The notes beneath the pieces were generated by a model. It did no database searches and had not been told where the DNA came from. It saw nothing but the letters and a program-made list of their open reading frames with translations. Position numbers and translations under genes: made by a program. Of a DNA stretch of 64,000 nucleotides, positions 1 to 7,963 are shown piece by piece. Each line of letters opens with the position of its first letter. Within the stretch, counting starts at the first letter, position 1. Origin of the DNA: Anaerolineae bacterium (lineage in GTDB: Bacteria; Chloroflexota; Anaerolineae; Promineifilales; Promineifilaceae); assembly GCA_023384355.1 (NCBI GenBank), contig JAHDWL010000002.1, positions 73,857 to 137,856 on the forward strand, written 5' to 3'.

Positions 1-1386
1 GCCGAGCCGGCCCAGGGTGCAACCCCGGCTCCCCCTCCAGTAGAGGTGACTTCTGATCCGAATGCGCCGCCGATTCCTCGCGTCCATGCCGTTCAGGATG
101 GCGAAAACCTGACCATTATCGCCACCAATTTTGGCGTGACGGTCGAGGATATTATGGCGATCAATAACCTTGCCAACGGAGACCTTCTCCAGGTTGGGCA
201 GGAGCTGATCATCCCCGGAGGCACTGGAGAAGCCATCGCCACTGCATATACAGTCGCGCCGGGCGACACGCTGGCCGGTATCGCCGCCGCATTCAATACC
301 TCGTCGGCAGATGTTGTGGCCACAAATCGGCTTATCATCGATAACCCGCCCCTGATCGTGGGCCAACAAGTGCCGATCATCAGTCGGTCGGGGTCGGCTG
401 CCGCCCGTCCAGTCCACGGACGGCCTTACCTTGTGGAATCGGGCGACACGTTGCTTTTGGTTGCTGCCCGGAACGGGATATCGCCGTCAGAGCTGGCCGC
501 GGCCAACGGGCTGGCTTCGGATGCCTATCTCTTTCCGGGACAACGTTTGCGCATCCCCGACGAGGAGGCCATCTACCGCGATCTGCCGCAGGGGTGGGTC
601 GATGTCCGGCTAAGCGCGCCGATTACGACCCAGGGATCGACGCTCTCGATTTTCGTGGAGAACCTGATGCCGGGAACTCCTGCCGGACGTTTTGGGCAGC
701 AGGCGCTCCATTTTTCGCCGGATGGGGAGGGGTATGTTGCCCTCATCGGAATCGATGCGTTCGAGGAGCCGGGGACATATGATCTGGAAATCTCCGGCGG
801 CGATGAGCGTGGGCTATGGGCGCCTCTGCGCATTCAATTGCCGTTGGTCGAAGGCGCCTTCGATACCCAGTACATCGAGGTCGGCGAGGCGCTCGACGGC
901 TTGCTCGATCCGGAAATGCGGGCAAGCGAAGATGAGTTCCTCAAGACCATTTACGCCGATTTCAGCGAAGACCAGCGATGGGAAGGTATATTCCAGACGC
1001 CGCTGACGACCACAATTGTTTCGGCTGCCTATGGCGGCCGCCGCTCGTATAATGGTGGCCCGATCGAGATCTACCATACCGGCATCGACTACGCGGCCGC
1101 CGAGGGCACCACGGTGCTTGCTCCTGCCGGCGGTGTGGTCGTTTTCTCCGCCCCGCTTGAGTTGAGGGGTAACGTGATTATTATCGATCACGGCCTGGGG
1201 GTTATGACCGGATACTACCATTTGCTCGAGTCGCTCGTGAAGCCGGGAGACAATGTGACGGCTGGGCAGCCAATCGGCCGCGTCGGTTCAACCGGATTAT
1301 CGACCGGCGCGCACCTTCATTGGGATCTTCGCATCATGGATATCACCGTCGATCCCGCGCTCTGGACGCAACAGGCATTTCCTTAA
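1..1386 (+). CDS. LysM / M23 metallopeptidase, 5' end outside window
   Basis: The reading frame is open to the first base of the window, so the true start lies upstream. Three LysM peptidoglycan-binding modules follow each other (about nt 85-230, 240-375 and 420-560), then a linker with beta-rich character, then a C-terminal peptidase M23 (lysostaphin-type) domain at about nt 1060-1370. Zinc ligands are visible as H..D in YHTGIDYA and as the HxH of AHLHWD. The family are zinc endopeptidases that cut peptide cross-bridges, or are inactive activators of amidases; the ligands here look intact. The Ala/Pro-rich stretch at the window edge looks like a linker following an export signal that is out of view. 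A second LysM/M23 protein lies at 51271-52323. Location outside the membrane is inferred. Confidence 0.9.
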   Translation, partial: AEPAQGATPAPPPVEVTSDPNAPPIPRVHAVQDGENLTIIATNFGVTVEDIMAINNLANGDLLQVGQELIIPGGTGEAIATAYTVAPGDTLAGIAAAFNTSSADVVATNRLIIDNPPLIVGQQVPIISRSGSAAARPVHGRPYLVESGDTLLLVAARNGISPSELAAANGLASDAYLFPGQRLRIPDEEAIYRDLPQGWVDVRLSAPITTQGSTLSIFVENLMPGTPAGRFGQQALHFSPDGEGYVALIGIDAFEEPGTYDLEISGGDERGLWAPLRIQLPLVEGAFDTQYIEVGEALDGLLDPEMRASEDEFLKTIYADFSEDQRWEGIFQTPLTTTIVSAAYGGRRSYNGGPIEIYHTGIDYAAAEGTTVLAPAGGVVVFSAPLELRGNVIIIDHGLGVMTGYYHLLESLVKPGDNVTAGQPIGRVGSTGLSTGAHLHWDLRIMDITVDPALWTQQAFP

Positions 1387-1388
1387 GA

Positions 1389-1417
1389 TTGGCAACCCGT
1401 TCCTGGCTTGGTATAAT
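1389..1417 (+). promoter_or_regulatory. sigma70-type promoter
   Basis: TTGGCA at 1389-1394 and TATAAT at 1412-1417 are separated by 17 bp. It begins three bases after the M23 gene stop and should drive the two-gene unit at 1471-3519, with a start point near 1424. Confidence 0.75.
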
Positions 1418-1470
1418 GAATAGGTTATTTATATCTCCACGGTGGAACCACCAGGCAACAGGAGCTTGCG

Positions 1471-3039
1471 TTGAATCAGACTCAGATACAGACAGCGGAG
1501 TTTTGGGAATCCCAATTCTCACTTTCCGATTCTGACCTCGAACAAATCTACAACTTTTTTCTAGAAACGGAAAAACCTCAGACGATATTGGCCCTGGCTG
1601 AAGTCGTAATCCGGCATCGCGTCCGGGAGCAAGCTAACGAATTGCGCCGAGTCATGGCCGGCCGCACGGTCTATCAGCCTCAACGAGCCTACAATGTGGG
1701 CGAAGAGCTCGTCTTTCCGGCGCTCAAGTTGGCTCAAGGCAAGGTGACCGGAATTCGCTCCGGCTTCAATCCCGATTACGGCGATTTCAATGTTATTACT
1801 GTCGACATCAAGGGCAAGTCACGAGAGTTTGCGGCCGACTATCATCAGCCTCATCCGCTCAATATCAGCAACGGCGTGGAACTCACTGAGCAAATGGCCG
1901 GCGATGCCGAGAATATTCGCCGCGAACACGGCGGTTCTGTGGCGGAGAAGATCAAGGAATCGTTGGCCGATCGAGATGACTTTGTCAATATCGACAACAA
2001 ATGGTTTGTTAAGTCTCTCATAGCTGATGTGAACATAGGCCACCTGCATCTGACGGAAGCGATTCTGGAGGTGGCCAATGGTGGGCCACTGACTATGGCC
2101 GAAATTGTGCCTCAGCTTGAATTGGATCCGGGAATTGATCCTGAAGTCCAGGAATTTTCCCTGACCCGACAGATGCTGATCGATGGCCGGTTTGATCAGG
2201 TTTCGCCGAATGATCTGCCGCAATGGTTCCTGCGTCGTATGGAGCCGGAGAGCGTGCAGTCGGTGCCCGAACGGCTGGAGTATCGTCCAATCCCGTTTGA
2301 CCGCGCACTCCTGACACCGCAGCAGGTGGCGCTGGAGCAGGAATTGGATGATGAATGGACTGGGTTGCCGCCCGTCAAGGTGACGGGAACGGCCGTTATT
2401 CCCCTCTCATATCCCCATCGCTGGGCGGGAACGCTGCCTCTCAACTCCAAAACGATGGCGATCTTCAATCCCGACCACTCTGCGCGGCAACGGTTCATCC
2501 TGATAGACGACGAGACAAATGAAGAAATTCCCGCATGGGTGGTGGCCGACGGCCGCTATGTCAGCGGGTTGTCCAACTGGTACAAGGAAAACCAGATTCC
2601 CGTCAGTGGCTTCATACACCTGACACCGGGGCCTGAACAGGGAATTGTCATGCTGGGGTATGATCGGCGTCGACCGCAGCGAGAGTGGGTTCGTCTGGCG
2701 GTTGTGAAGGACAACCGACTGCAATTTGAATTGGTTCGCCGGTCGATACCATGTGGTTACGATGATTTGCTGATCGTCGGCACTGATGTCGTGACGGCCG
2801 TGGATGCCCACGCTCGACGCGCAGCATCAATGCAAATGCCCCTGTCCTCCCTGCTGATTGAGGTTTTCCCCTCTCTGGCGGGTCTTACACCGCAAAATAC
2901 GGTACATGCCAAGACGTTGTATAGCGCGGTGAATATGTTGCGTCGTGTGCCGCCGGGGCCTTTGTTCGCCGAACTCATACGCAACCCCGGATTTAAACCT
3001 GTCGGGGACCATTACTGGCAGTACCAGGGAGCCGCCTAG
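1471..3039 (+). CDS. Conserved-looking protein of unknown function, HARE-HTH-like segments
   Basis: A 522-residue soluble protein without signal peptide or membrane segment. The TTG start is chosen because AGGAG precedes it by a normal spacing and the promoter at 1389-1417 lies just upstream. I do not recognise the whole protein. Residues about 187-245 (HLTEAILEVANGGPLTMAEI...) and the last 50 residues (ending FKPVGDHYWQYQG) resemble winged-helix HARE-HTH modules, a domain found in RNA polymerase delta and in restriction or chromatin proteins; this is a weak resemblance read by eye. The region between, about 290-440, looks beta-rich. The next gene lies 30 bp downstream on the same strand and ends in a similar helix-turn-helix-like segment, so the pair probably works together. 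A nucleic-acid-related role is only inference. Confidence 0.7.
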   Translation: MNQTQIQTAEFWESQFSLSDSDLEQIYNFFLETEKPQTILALAEVVIRHRVREQANELRRVMAGRTVYQPQRAYNVGEELVFPALKLAQGKVTGIRSGFNPDYGDFNVITVDIKGKSREFAADYHQPHPLNISNGVELTEQMAGDAENIRREHGGSVAEKIKESLADRDDFVNIDNKWFVKSLIADVNIGHLHLTEAILEVANGGPLTMAEIVPQLELDPGIDPEVQEFSLTRQMLIDGRFDQVSPNDLPQWFLRRMEPESVQSVPERLEYRPIPFDRALLTPQQVALEQELDDEWTGLPPVKVTGTAVIPLSYPHRWAGTLPLNSKTMAIFNPDHSARQRFILIDDETNEEIPAWVVADGRYVSGLSNWYKENQIPVSGFIHLTPGPEQGIVMLGYDRRRPQREWVRLAVVKDNRLQFELVRRSIPCGYDDLLIVGTDVVTAVDAHARRAASMQMPLSSLLIEVFPSLAGLTPQNTVHAKTLYSAVNMLRRVPPGPLFAELIRNPGFKPVGDHYWQYQGAA

Positions 3040-3069
3040 CGCGCCTGTCCGACGAGGAGAAATAACCCC

Positions 3070-3519
3070 TTGCCAACAAATCCACGGCCGACAATCAAAA
3101 AGGCCAATCTGCGTCTTGTAACGGCCGACACGAAATTCTATATTGACTACAACTGGTGGAATGAAGGCCATCTCGACTTGCGTACCTATCTACTGGCCCG
3201 CCTCTCTTTGGGCAATGAGCCGATCGCTGAATTGCCTTCGGAACGTGTTGATCTGGTCGATTCCAAAACGGGAGAAATCCGACAGGTCGATGCCTTCCAA
3301 TATCTCGTGCGCAACCAGCTCAACCGTCACAAGGATGATTTGGCGGCGCAAGGCTCCCTGGTGGATGCCGTCTTCAGCGTCCTTTTAGCCAACGGCAACG
3401 AACCGCTGACTGCGAACGAGATCGCCGAACGGGTTCACCGGCCGGCCGAATTGATCGCCAGGACATTCGGTGGGCCGCAAATCTATCACGGTATTCGTCC
3501 GCTGTTCGAAGAAGATTAG
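3070..3519 (+). CDS. Small unknown protein, possible winged-helix C-terminus
   Basis: A 149-residue protein starting at a TTG; GAGGAG about 10 nt upstream (around 3054-3059) supports it. The N-terminal half contains YIDYNWW and a Leu/Arg-rich helix; the C-terminal 60 residues (SLVDAVFSVLLANGNEPLTANEIAERV) look like the first helices of a winged helix. The gene is 30 bp behind the 522-residue protein at 1471 and almost certainly co-transcribed with it. No signal peptide, no membrane segment, no recognised catalytic motif. The function is unknown; shared HTH-like features suggest a paired DNA- or RNA-binding role, which the sequence alone cannot settle. Confidence 0.65.
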   Translation: MPTNPRPTIKKANLRLVTADTKFYIDYNWWNEGHLDLRTYLLARLSLGNEPIAELPSERVDLVDSKTGEIRQVDAFQYLVRNQLNRHKDDLAAQGSLVDAVFSVLLANGNEPLTANEIAERVHRPAELIARTFGGPQIYHGIRPLFEED

Positions 3520-3723
3520 CGCGACCGTTGCGACAATGGCGACTGTGGAAGTTCGCCTGTGTGGATCGTTGTCCCATGACGAGCCGGCCAGGATTCCCGG
3601 CAATCTTAACCAACCATTTGCCCTTGCCCTGCCTGTCGATTGCAACCGTTTGCTCGCCTGGCCGGCGATGCATCAGCCGTTGCCGCCACCTCTTCCTCGC
3701 GGCCGTCGTGACATGAGAGCCGT

Positions 3724-3752
3724 TGACGTCATCATTGTCACCAATTAGAATT
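3724..3752 (+). promoter_or_regulatory. Promoter of tRNA-Arg
   Basis: TTGACG (3724-3729), 17-bp spacer, TAGAAT (3747-3752). The tRNA begins 15 nt after the -10 box. The downstream nnr gene has no obvious separate promoter and may be read from here. Confidence 0.7.
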
Positions 3753-3767
3753 GTTTTAAACCGGTTC

Positions 3768-3841
3768 GCCCCCGTAGCTCAATTGGACAGAGCGTCGGCC
3801 TTCTAAGCCGAATGTTGCAGGTTCGAGCCCTGCCGGGGGCA
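3768..3841 (+). tRNA. tRNA-Arg (anticodon TCT)
   Basis: A 74-nt cloverleaf: acceptor GCCCCCG pairs with CGGGGGC, a D arm with GCTC/GAGC, an anticodon stem TCGGC/GCCGA with loop CTTCTAA, and a T arm GCAGG-TTCGAGC-CCTGC, followed by discriminator A. The anticodon TCT (3802-3804) reads AGA/AGG. No CCA is encoded. The nnr coding start lies 27 bp downstream. Confidence 0.96.
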
Positions 3842-3868
3842 CTCAGTTGCTTCACAGAAGGCTCCCCA

Positions 3869-5521
3869 ATGACGATTAAAGTGTTCAGCGTGGCTGAGAT
3901 GGTGGCTGCGGAAAAAGCGGCCGACGCGGCCGGCCATTCCTATGCCCAGATGATGGAGATGGCCGGGCGGCGCGTGGCCGAGGCGATCGTCCAGCGCTAT
4001 GATGTGGCTGAGCGGCGTGTCCTGGTCCTGGTGGGACCGGGCAACAACGGCGGCGACGGTCTGGTCGCCGGGCGCTATCTGGCCGAAGCCGGCGCGGCCG
4101 TTACCTTTTATCTGTTCAAACCCCGCGATCCGGCGACGGACGAGAACCTGGCGCAAGTTGAAGGGTTGGGATTGGAGTTAGTGCTGGCCGACCACGACCA
4201 ACGCTTCAGAGTGTTGCGTCACCGGCTGCGCACGACCGATTTTGTCATAGACGCTCTGCTGGGTACAGGCGTTGCGCGACCTATCGGCGGGGCGCTGGCC
4301 GCGCTCCTCGAACAGGTTAAGGCAGGACTGGCCGAGAATGAAACGCCTGTCGCGCTGCCATCGCTCCTGAGTGTTGCCGCCCCGCTGACTGTGCCCGACG
4401 AAGGCGATAGCCGGGGCGAGACGCAGCGGTGGCCGTTGATCGTCGCCGTCGATTGCCCCAGCGGGTTGAACTGCGATACCGGCGAGATCGATCCGCTCGC
4501 CGTCCCGGCCGATCTGACCGTCACGTTTGCCGGACCCAAGCGAGGCCATTTCCGCTATCCGGGAGCGGCCGCCTGTGGGGAGTTGGTTGTCGCCGACATC
4601 GGTATCGATCCGGCTCTGCCGCCCGTGGCTGCCGTGCCCGTTGAGCTGGCCACACCCGCTCTTGCTCGCGCGACGCTCCCCAGGAGACCGGCGAACGGCC
4701 ACAAGGGAACCTTTGGCACGGCGCTGATCGTTGCCGGGAGCATCCGCTATTGGGGCGCGCCGGCTCTGGCCGCTCGTGGTGCGTTTCGCAGCGGCGCGGG
4801 GCTGGTGGGGCTGGCCGTTCCGCAGCGCCTGCGTCCGGCGCTGGCCGGGCAGTTCCCTGAGGCCATCTATGCCGCTATCACTGATACCGACACGCTGGGC
4901 GTGGCGACGGCCAATCTCATCCTGACAACGCTCCAGGAGTATAACGCGATTCTGGTCGGCCCCGGGTTGGGGGAGGCTGCCTCGTTCGTGACGGCCCTTC
5001 TCAATGGCTTGAGCGAACCGGCGGCCGGCGGAAGCATGCCCCGGCTGGTGATCGACGCTGACGGGTTGAATATTCTCGCGGCGATGGATGATTGGCCTGG
5101 CTTGCTACCAAAAAATTGCGTTCTGACGCCCCACCCCGGCGAGATGGCGCGGTTGTGCGGACTGTCGCTGGCGGCAGTGAAGGATGGAGATCGGGTGGAA
5201 CTGGCGCGAGAGCGAGCGGTCGCCTGGGGACAGGTCGTCGTGTTGAAGGGAGCATACACGGTGGTCGCCGCTCCCGACGGGCGAGCCACGCTGCTGCCGT
5301 TCGCCAACCCCGTGCTGGCCGTGGGGGGCAGCGGGGATGTTCTGGCCGGCGTCATCACCGGATTGCTTGCTCAGGGTGTCGCGCCCTATCCGGCGGCCGT
5401 GCTGGGGGGATATCTCCACGGCGCGGCAGGTCAGATGGCGAGCGATTACTGGGGCAACGCCGGGCTGCTGGCCGGCGAGCTGGCGGACTGGGTGTCCCAC
5501 GTCCGGCGTGCCCTGGTCTGA
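3869..5521 (+). CDS. nnr: Bifunctional NAD(P)H-hydrate repair enzyme (epimerase + dehydratase)
   Basis: A 550-residue fusion of two repair activities for hydrated NADH/NADPH. The N-terminal YjeF_N epimerase domain (about 5-235) carries GPGNNGGDG at residues 56-64. The C-terminal ADP- or ATP-dependent dehydratase domain (about 265-550) shows HKGTFG, LTPHPGEMARL, VVLKG and the nucleotide-site motif GGSGDVLAG. The ATG at 3869 is preferred over an in-frame ATG at 3812, because that one lies inside the tRNA-Arg gene; a purine-rich AGAAGG precedes 3869. A stretch of about 35 residues before VAVDCPSGLN looks like an insertion between core strands. The gene probably shares a transcript with tRNA-Arg; rplS follows from its own promoter. 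Confidence 0.95.
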   Translation: MTIKVFSVAEMVAAEKAADAAGHSYAQMMEMAGRRVAEAIVQRYDVAERRVLVLVGPGNNGGDGLVAGRYLAEAGAAVTFYLFKPRDPATDENLAQVEGLGLELVLADHDQRFRVLRHRLRTTDFVIDALLGTGVARPIGGALAALLEQVKAGLAENETPVALPSLLSVAAPLTVPDEGDSRGETQRWPLIVAVDCPSGLNCDTGEIDPLAVPADLTVTFAGPKRGHFRYPGAAACGELVVADIGIDPALPPVAAVPVELATPALARATLPRRPANGHKGTFGTALIVAGSIRYWGAPALAARGAFRSGAGLVGLAVPQRLRPALAGQFPEAIYAAITDTDTLGVATANLILTTLQEYNAILVGPGLGEAASFVTALLNGLSEPAAGGSMPRLVIDADGLNILAAMDDWPGLLPKNCVLTPHPGEMARLCGLSLAAVKDGDRVELARERAVAWGQVVVLKGAYTVVAAPDGRATLLPFANPVLAVGGSGDVLAGVITGLLAQGVAPYPAAVLGGYLHGAAGQMASDYWGNAGLLAGELADWVSHVRRALV

Positions 5522-5550
5522 GCAGATGTCGCGGAATTGGAAAACTGGGA

Positions 5551-5579
5551 TTGCCAAACCCATCCGGGCGTGGTATATT
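5551..5579 (+). promoter_or_regulatory. Promoter of rplS
   Basis: TTGCCA (5551-5556), 17-bp spacer, TATATT (5574-5579). The expected start is near 5586, giving a leader of about 118 nt before rplS. Confidence 0.75.
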
Positions 5580-5585
5580 CTGTAG

Positions 5586-5703
5586 TCGGCCCAACCTGTT
5601 GGGATTATATTTTTACGCATTGATTACAATACCAGAATTTCTGGGAGCAGAGACGACGTTCCGGCAGGAACGTTGTTTTTTCCAGTCTTTGGAGAACAGG
5701 AAC
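5586..5703 (+). promoter_or_regulatory. Structured rplS leader with internal terminator
   Basis: Three hairpins sit between promoter and start codon: CCCAAC/GTTGGG (5590-5603) followed by ATTATATTTTT, CCAGA/TCTGG (5632-5644), and CGACGTTCC/GGAACGTTG (5654-5662 with 5667-5675, loop GGCA) followed by six T (5676-5681). The last has the form of a rho-independent terminator, yet it lies after the promoter and 22 nt before the rplS start, leaving no room for another promoter. Attenuation, perhaps autogenous by L19, is inferred; L19 leaders are known in other phyla. Confidence 0.6.
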
Positions 5704-6069
5704 ATGTCTGACTTACTGCTGAAAGCATTCGATAAGGAAAAAAACGCAGACCTGCCGGAGGTACACGTTGGTGATAGCGTGACCGTTTACGTGCGCATCA
5801 ACGTCGGCGACAAGAACGAGCGCGTCCAGATGGTGCGTGGCACGGTTATTCGCGTGCGCAACGCCGGCAACAACGCTAACTTCACCGTGCGCCGTATCGC
5901 CTCGAACGGCATCGGCGTTGAGCGAACCTTTCTGGTCAGCTCGCCGCGCATCGAGAAGATCGAAATCCATAGCCGGAACCACGTCCGCCGGGCGCGCCTC
6001 TTTTTCCTGCGTGAACGCACGGGCAAGGCGACCCGCCTCCGCGCCAAGCGCAACTTCGAGCGCGCCTAA
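5704..6069 (+). CDS. rplS: 50S ribosomal protein L19
   Basis: A 121-residue bL19, the normal length for the family. It sits at the 30S-50S interface. Recognisable stretches are VHVGDSVTVYVRI, the basic VRRIASNGIGVERTF, IEKIEIHSRNHVRRARLFFLR and a basic C-terminus. The start ATG at 5704 follows GGAG at 5691-5694. In many bacteria rplS ends an rpsP-rimM-trmD operon; here it stands alone, with its own promoter, an attenuator-like leader and its own terminator. Confidence 0.97.
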   Translation: MSDLLLKAFDKEKNADLPEVHVGDSVTVYVRINVGDKNERVQMVRGTVIRVRNAGNNANFTVRRIASNGIGVERTFLVSSPRIEKIEIHSRNHVRRARLFFLRERTGKATRLRAKRNFERA

Positions 6070-6133
6070 GCGACCCGACCGACCGGCGATTGTCCTTATT
6101 GATGGTCTCCGGCCAGAAATTTGGGAGAATAAC

Positions 6134-6168
6134 AGGTGAAAGAGCGATCTTTCACCTTTTTTGTTTTG
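6134..6168 (+). terminator. Intrinsic terminator of rplS
   Basis: AGGTGAAAGA (6134-6143) pairs with TCTTTCACCT (6148-6157) around a GCGA loop, a perfect 10-bp stem followed by TTTTTTGTTTTG. Confidence 0.92.
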
Positions 6169-6204
6169 ACCTTGGTCCAATCATTACCCACTTTCCTGAC
6201 TCCT

Positions 6205-6957
6205 ATGACAAATAATCACACAAACTCCCGGCCCATCATTGGCCTTACTACATATCGTAAAACTGCGGCACAGGCGACGCCCCTGCCTGTAATGGCTCTC
6301 ATGCCGACTTATATTGACGCTGTGGCGGCGGCGGGCGGCGTCCCGGTCCTCATTCCGCTGGGAATTGATGAGGAGGCTTTGCGCACCTTGCTTGCATCGT
6401 TGGATGGGCTGGTGCTGACAGGCGGCGGCGATATCGCCGGCGAGAACTATCATAGCGAACACGAGGATTACATCTTCGACGTCGACCCCGATCGCGACCG
6501 GGTGGAGCTGTTTCTGGCACGAGAGGCAATCGCCCAGGATAAACCGTTGCTGGCTATTTGTCGCGGCCACCAGATTCTCAATGTCGCACTCGGCGGCACA
6601 CTCTATGAGGACGTGATGGAATGGATGCCGGGGGCGATCAAGCACGACTTTTTCGGCGTCTTCCCTCGCAATCACATGGCTCACTCCGTCGACATCACAC
6701 CGGGCAGCAAGCTGGCCCGGGCGTTGGGCCGCCAGGAAACGACTGTCAACAGCCTCCATCATCAGGGTGTGCGCGATCTGGCTCCCGGGCTGGTGGCGGC
6801 CGCCCACGCGCCCGACGGTCTCATCGAGGGGATCGAGGCTCCCGAACATCCCTTCGCGGTCGGCGTCCAGTGGCATCCCGAAAACCTCATTCAGGACGAT
6901 CCGGTGATGCTGTCGCTGTTCCGCGGCCTCGTGGAGAGCGCCCGGGCTGCCCGATGA
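6205..6957 (+). CDS. Class I glutamine amidotransferase-like hydrolase (peptidase C26)
   Basis: A 250-residue protein of the gamma-glutamyl-GABA hydrolase (PuuD-like) family, which cleaves gamma-glutamyl amides. The nucleophile is Cys119 in LLAICRGHQ, the catalytic His lies in VGVQWHPE near the C-terminus, and the TGGGD strand-turn around residue 72 is typical. The ATG at 6205 is chosen because an upstream GTG at 6136 falls inside the rplS terminator hairpin; no good Shine-Dalgarno sequence precedes 6205, which is unusual here. The stop overlaps the start of the next gene by four bases (ATGA), so the two are translationally coupled. The substrate cannot be told from sequence. Confidence 0.88.
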   Translation: MTNNHTNSRPIIGLTTYRKTAAQATPLPVMALMPTYIDAVAAAGGVPVLIPLGIDEEALRTLLASLDGLVLTGGGDIAGENYHSEHEDYIFDVDPDRDRVELFLAREAIAQDKPLLAICRGHQILNVALGGTLYEDVMEWMPGAIKHDFFGVFPRNHMAHSVDITPGSKLARALGRQETTVNSLHHQGVRDLAPGLVAAAHAPDGLIEGIEAPEHPFAVGVQWHPENLIQDDPVMLSLFRGLVESARAAR

Positions 6958-7439
6958 CGACCGTGGGCGACGCGCTGACACCGGTTGGCCGCGCCTTGCA
7001 AGCCGCGGGCGTTCCCTTCCGCGAATTCGCCCATCCCGGCACGGTCACTTCGTTGGAGCAGGCGGCCGCAGAACGAGGTCAGCGGCCGGAGCAGGTCGTT
7101 CGCAGCATCCTCTTCCGGCTGGCCCAGGATGAATATCTGATGGTGCTCGTCGCCGGCCCACCGCAGGTGGACTGGAAGATACTGCGCCGGATCGTGGGCC
7201 AGTCGCGTCTGACAATGGCCTCGGCCGATGAGGTTCACGCAGTCACAGGCTACGAGATTGGCGCGGTTTCCCCCTTCGCCCTGCCGCGGCCTGTCCGGGT
7301 GTTATTGGATGAGAGCGTGATGCGCGAAGAGGAAGTCTCCATAGGCTCCGGGGTGCGCTACACGACCGTCATTCTCGCGTCGGCCGACTTGCTGCGCGCG
7401 CTGGGCGATGTGGAGCGGGTTAGCGTGGCGCGGGGTTAA
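6954..7439 (+). CDS. YbaK/ProX-type aminoacyl-tRNA deacylase domain protein
   Basis: A 161-residue single-domain protein of the YbaK/ProX/INS editing family, which hydrolyses mischarged Cys-tRNA(Pro), Ala-tRNA(Pro) or related species in trans. Visible features are the [24 protein letters not shown] segment (family core), [15 protein letters not shown], and [13 protein letters not shown] near residue 100, which matches the conserved GGxxPFG-like loop. The lysine typical of YbaK (VVKTLLF) is replaced by Arg in VVRSILF, so activity or specificity may differ. It overlaps the GATase by four bases and converges with the kinase gene on the minus strand, sharing TTAA at 7436-7439. Confidence 0.85.
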   Translation: MTTVGDALTPVGRALQAAGVPFREFAHPGTVTSLEQAAAERGQRPEQVVRSILFRLAQDEYLMVLVAGPPQVDWKILRRIVGQSRLTMASADEVHAVTGYEIGAVSPFALPRPVRVLLDESVMREEEVSIGSGVRYTTVILASADLLRALGDVERVSVARG

Positions 7440-7936
7440 TCCGCGGGCGAAAGCCAGGCCAGCAATCCGGCCAATTGCCGGACGATTTCTTCCCGGCCGT
7501 CGTTGTTGGTGATGATGAAATGGGGGTGACGTGGCCGCTCGAAGAGGCCGTCGATCCGCCGTGCATATTCGACCGTGACCGGGTTCCCCCCGCGCGATAA
7601 CCGTTCCGCTCGCACCACCGCCGAAGCCTCCACGAGGACGAAGACCACATCCGGAAAGGCGCTCTGCACGAGCTGCCGGTGATGCTCCTTGAAGGTCGCC
7701 TGCCCAAAGGCCAGGTCGGGGAACCCGGCGCGAAGTTCGGCGATGCGGTCAATCAGAATCGCGTAGTAGCGGTCGCGCATCCCGGCAGTGAACGGCCGTT
7801 CCTCGCGCACGGCGTCGCGCATCTCCGGCGTGAGGTCCAAATCGCCGTCGTAGAAAGTGTAACCGAACTCCTCGGCCAGCACCCGGCCGACATAGTTTTT
7901 TCCAGCGGCGGGTAAACCGAACAGGTAGATCAACAT
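7436..7936 (-). CDS. P-loop kinase-like protein (shikimate/gluconate kinase fold)
   Basis: A 166-residue P-loop NTPase of the small-molecule kinase type. Walker A is GLPAAGKN at residues 7-14, with Asn where Ser or Thr usually coordinates magnesium. [14 protein letters not shown] fits the acceptor-binding segment and [17 protein letters not shown] the lid arginines. The start is placed at the ATG at 7936 rather than a GTG at 7948, because GAGGA sits just upstream of the ATG. The substrate is unknown; shikimate kinase itself is unlikely, as its substrate motifs are not seen. It follows the nuclease lipoprotein gene by 27 bp on the same strand and meets the YbaK gene tail to tail. Confidence 0.75.
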   Translation of the reverse strand: MLIYLFGLPAAGKNYVGRVLAEEFGYTFYDGDLDLTPEMRDAVREERPFTAGMRDRYYAILIDRIAELRAGFPDLAFGQATFKEHHRQLVQSAFPDVVFVLVEASAVVRAERLSRGGNPVTVEYARRIDGLFERPRHPHFIITNNDGREEIVRQLAGLLAWLSPAD

Positions 7937-7963
7937 GCGTCCTCGCACCGTGCCCCGATCGCT

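Noticed and set aside
3812-3868. Longer N-terminus for the NAD(P)HX repair enzyme
   Set aside because: The extension is encoded inside the tRNA-Arg gene.
6136-6204. Longer N-terminus for the GATase from a GTG start
   Set aside because: It lies in the rplS terminator hairpin and T-run.
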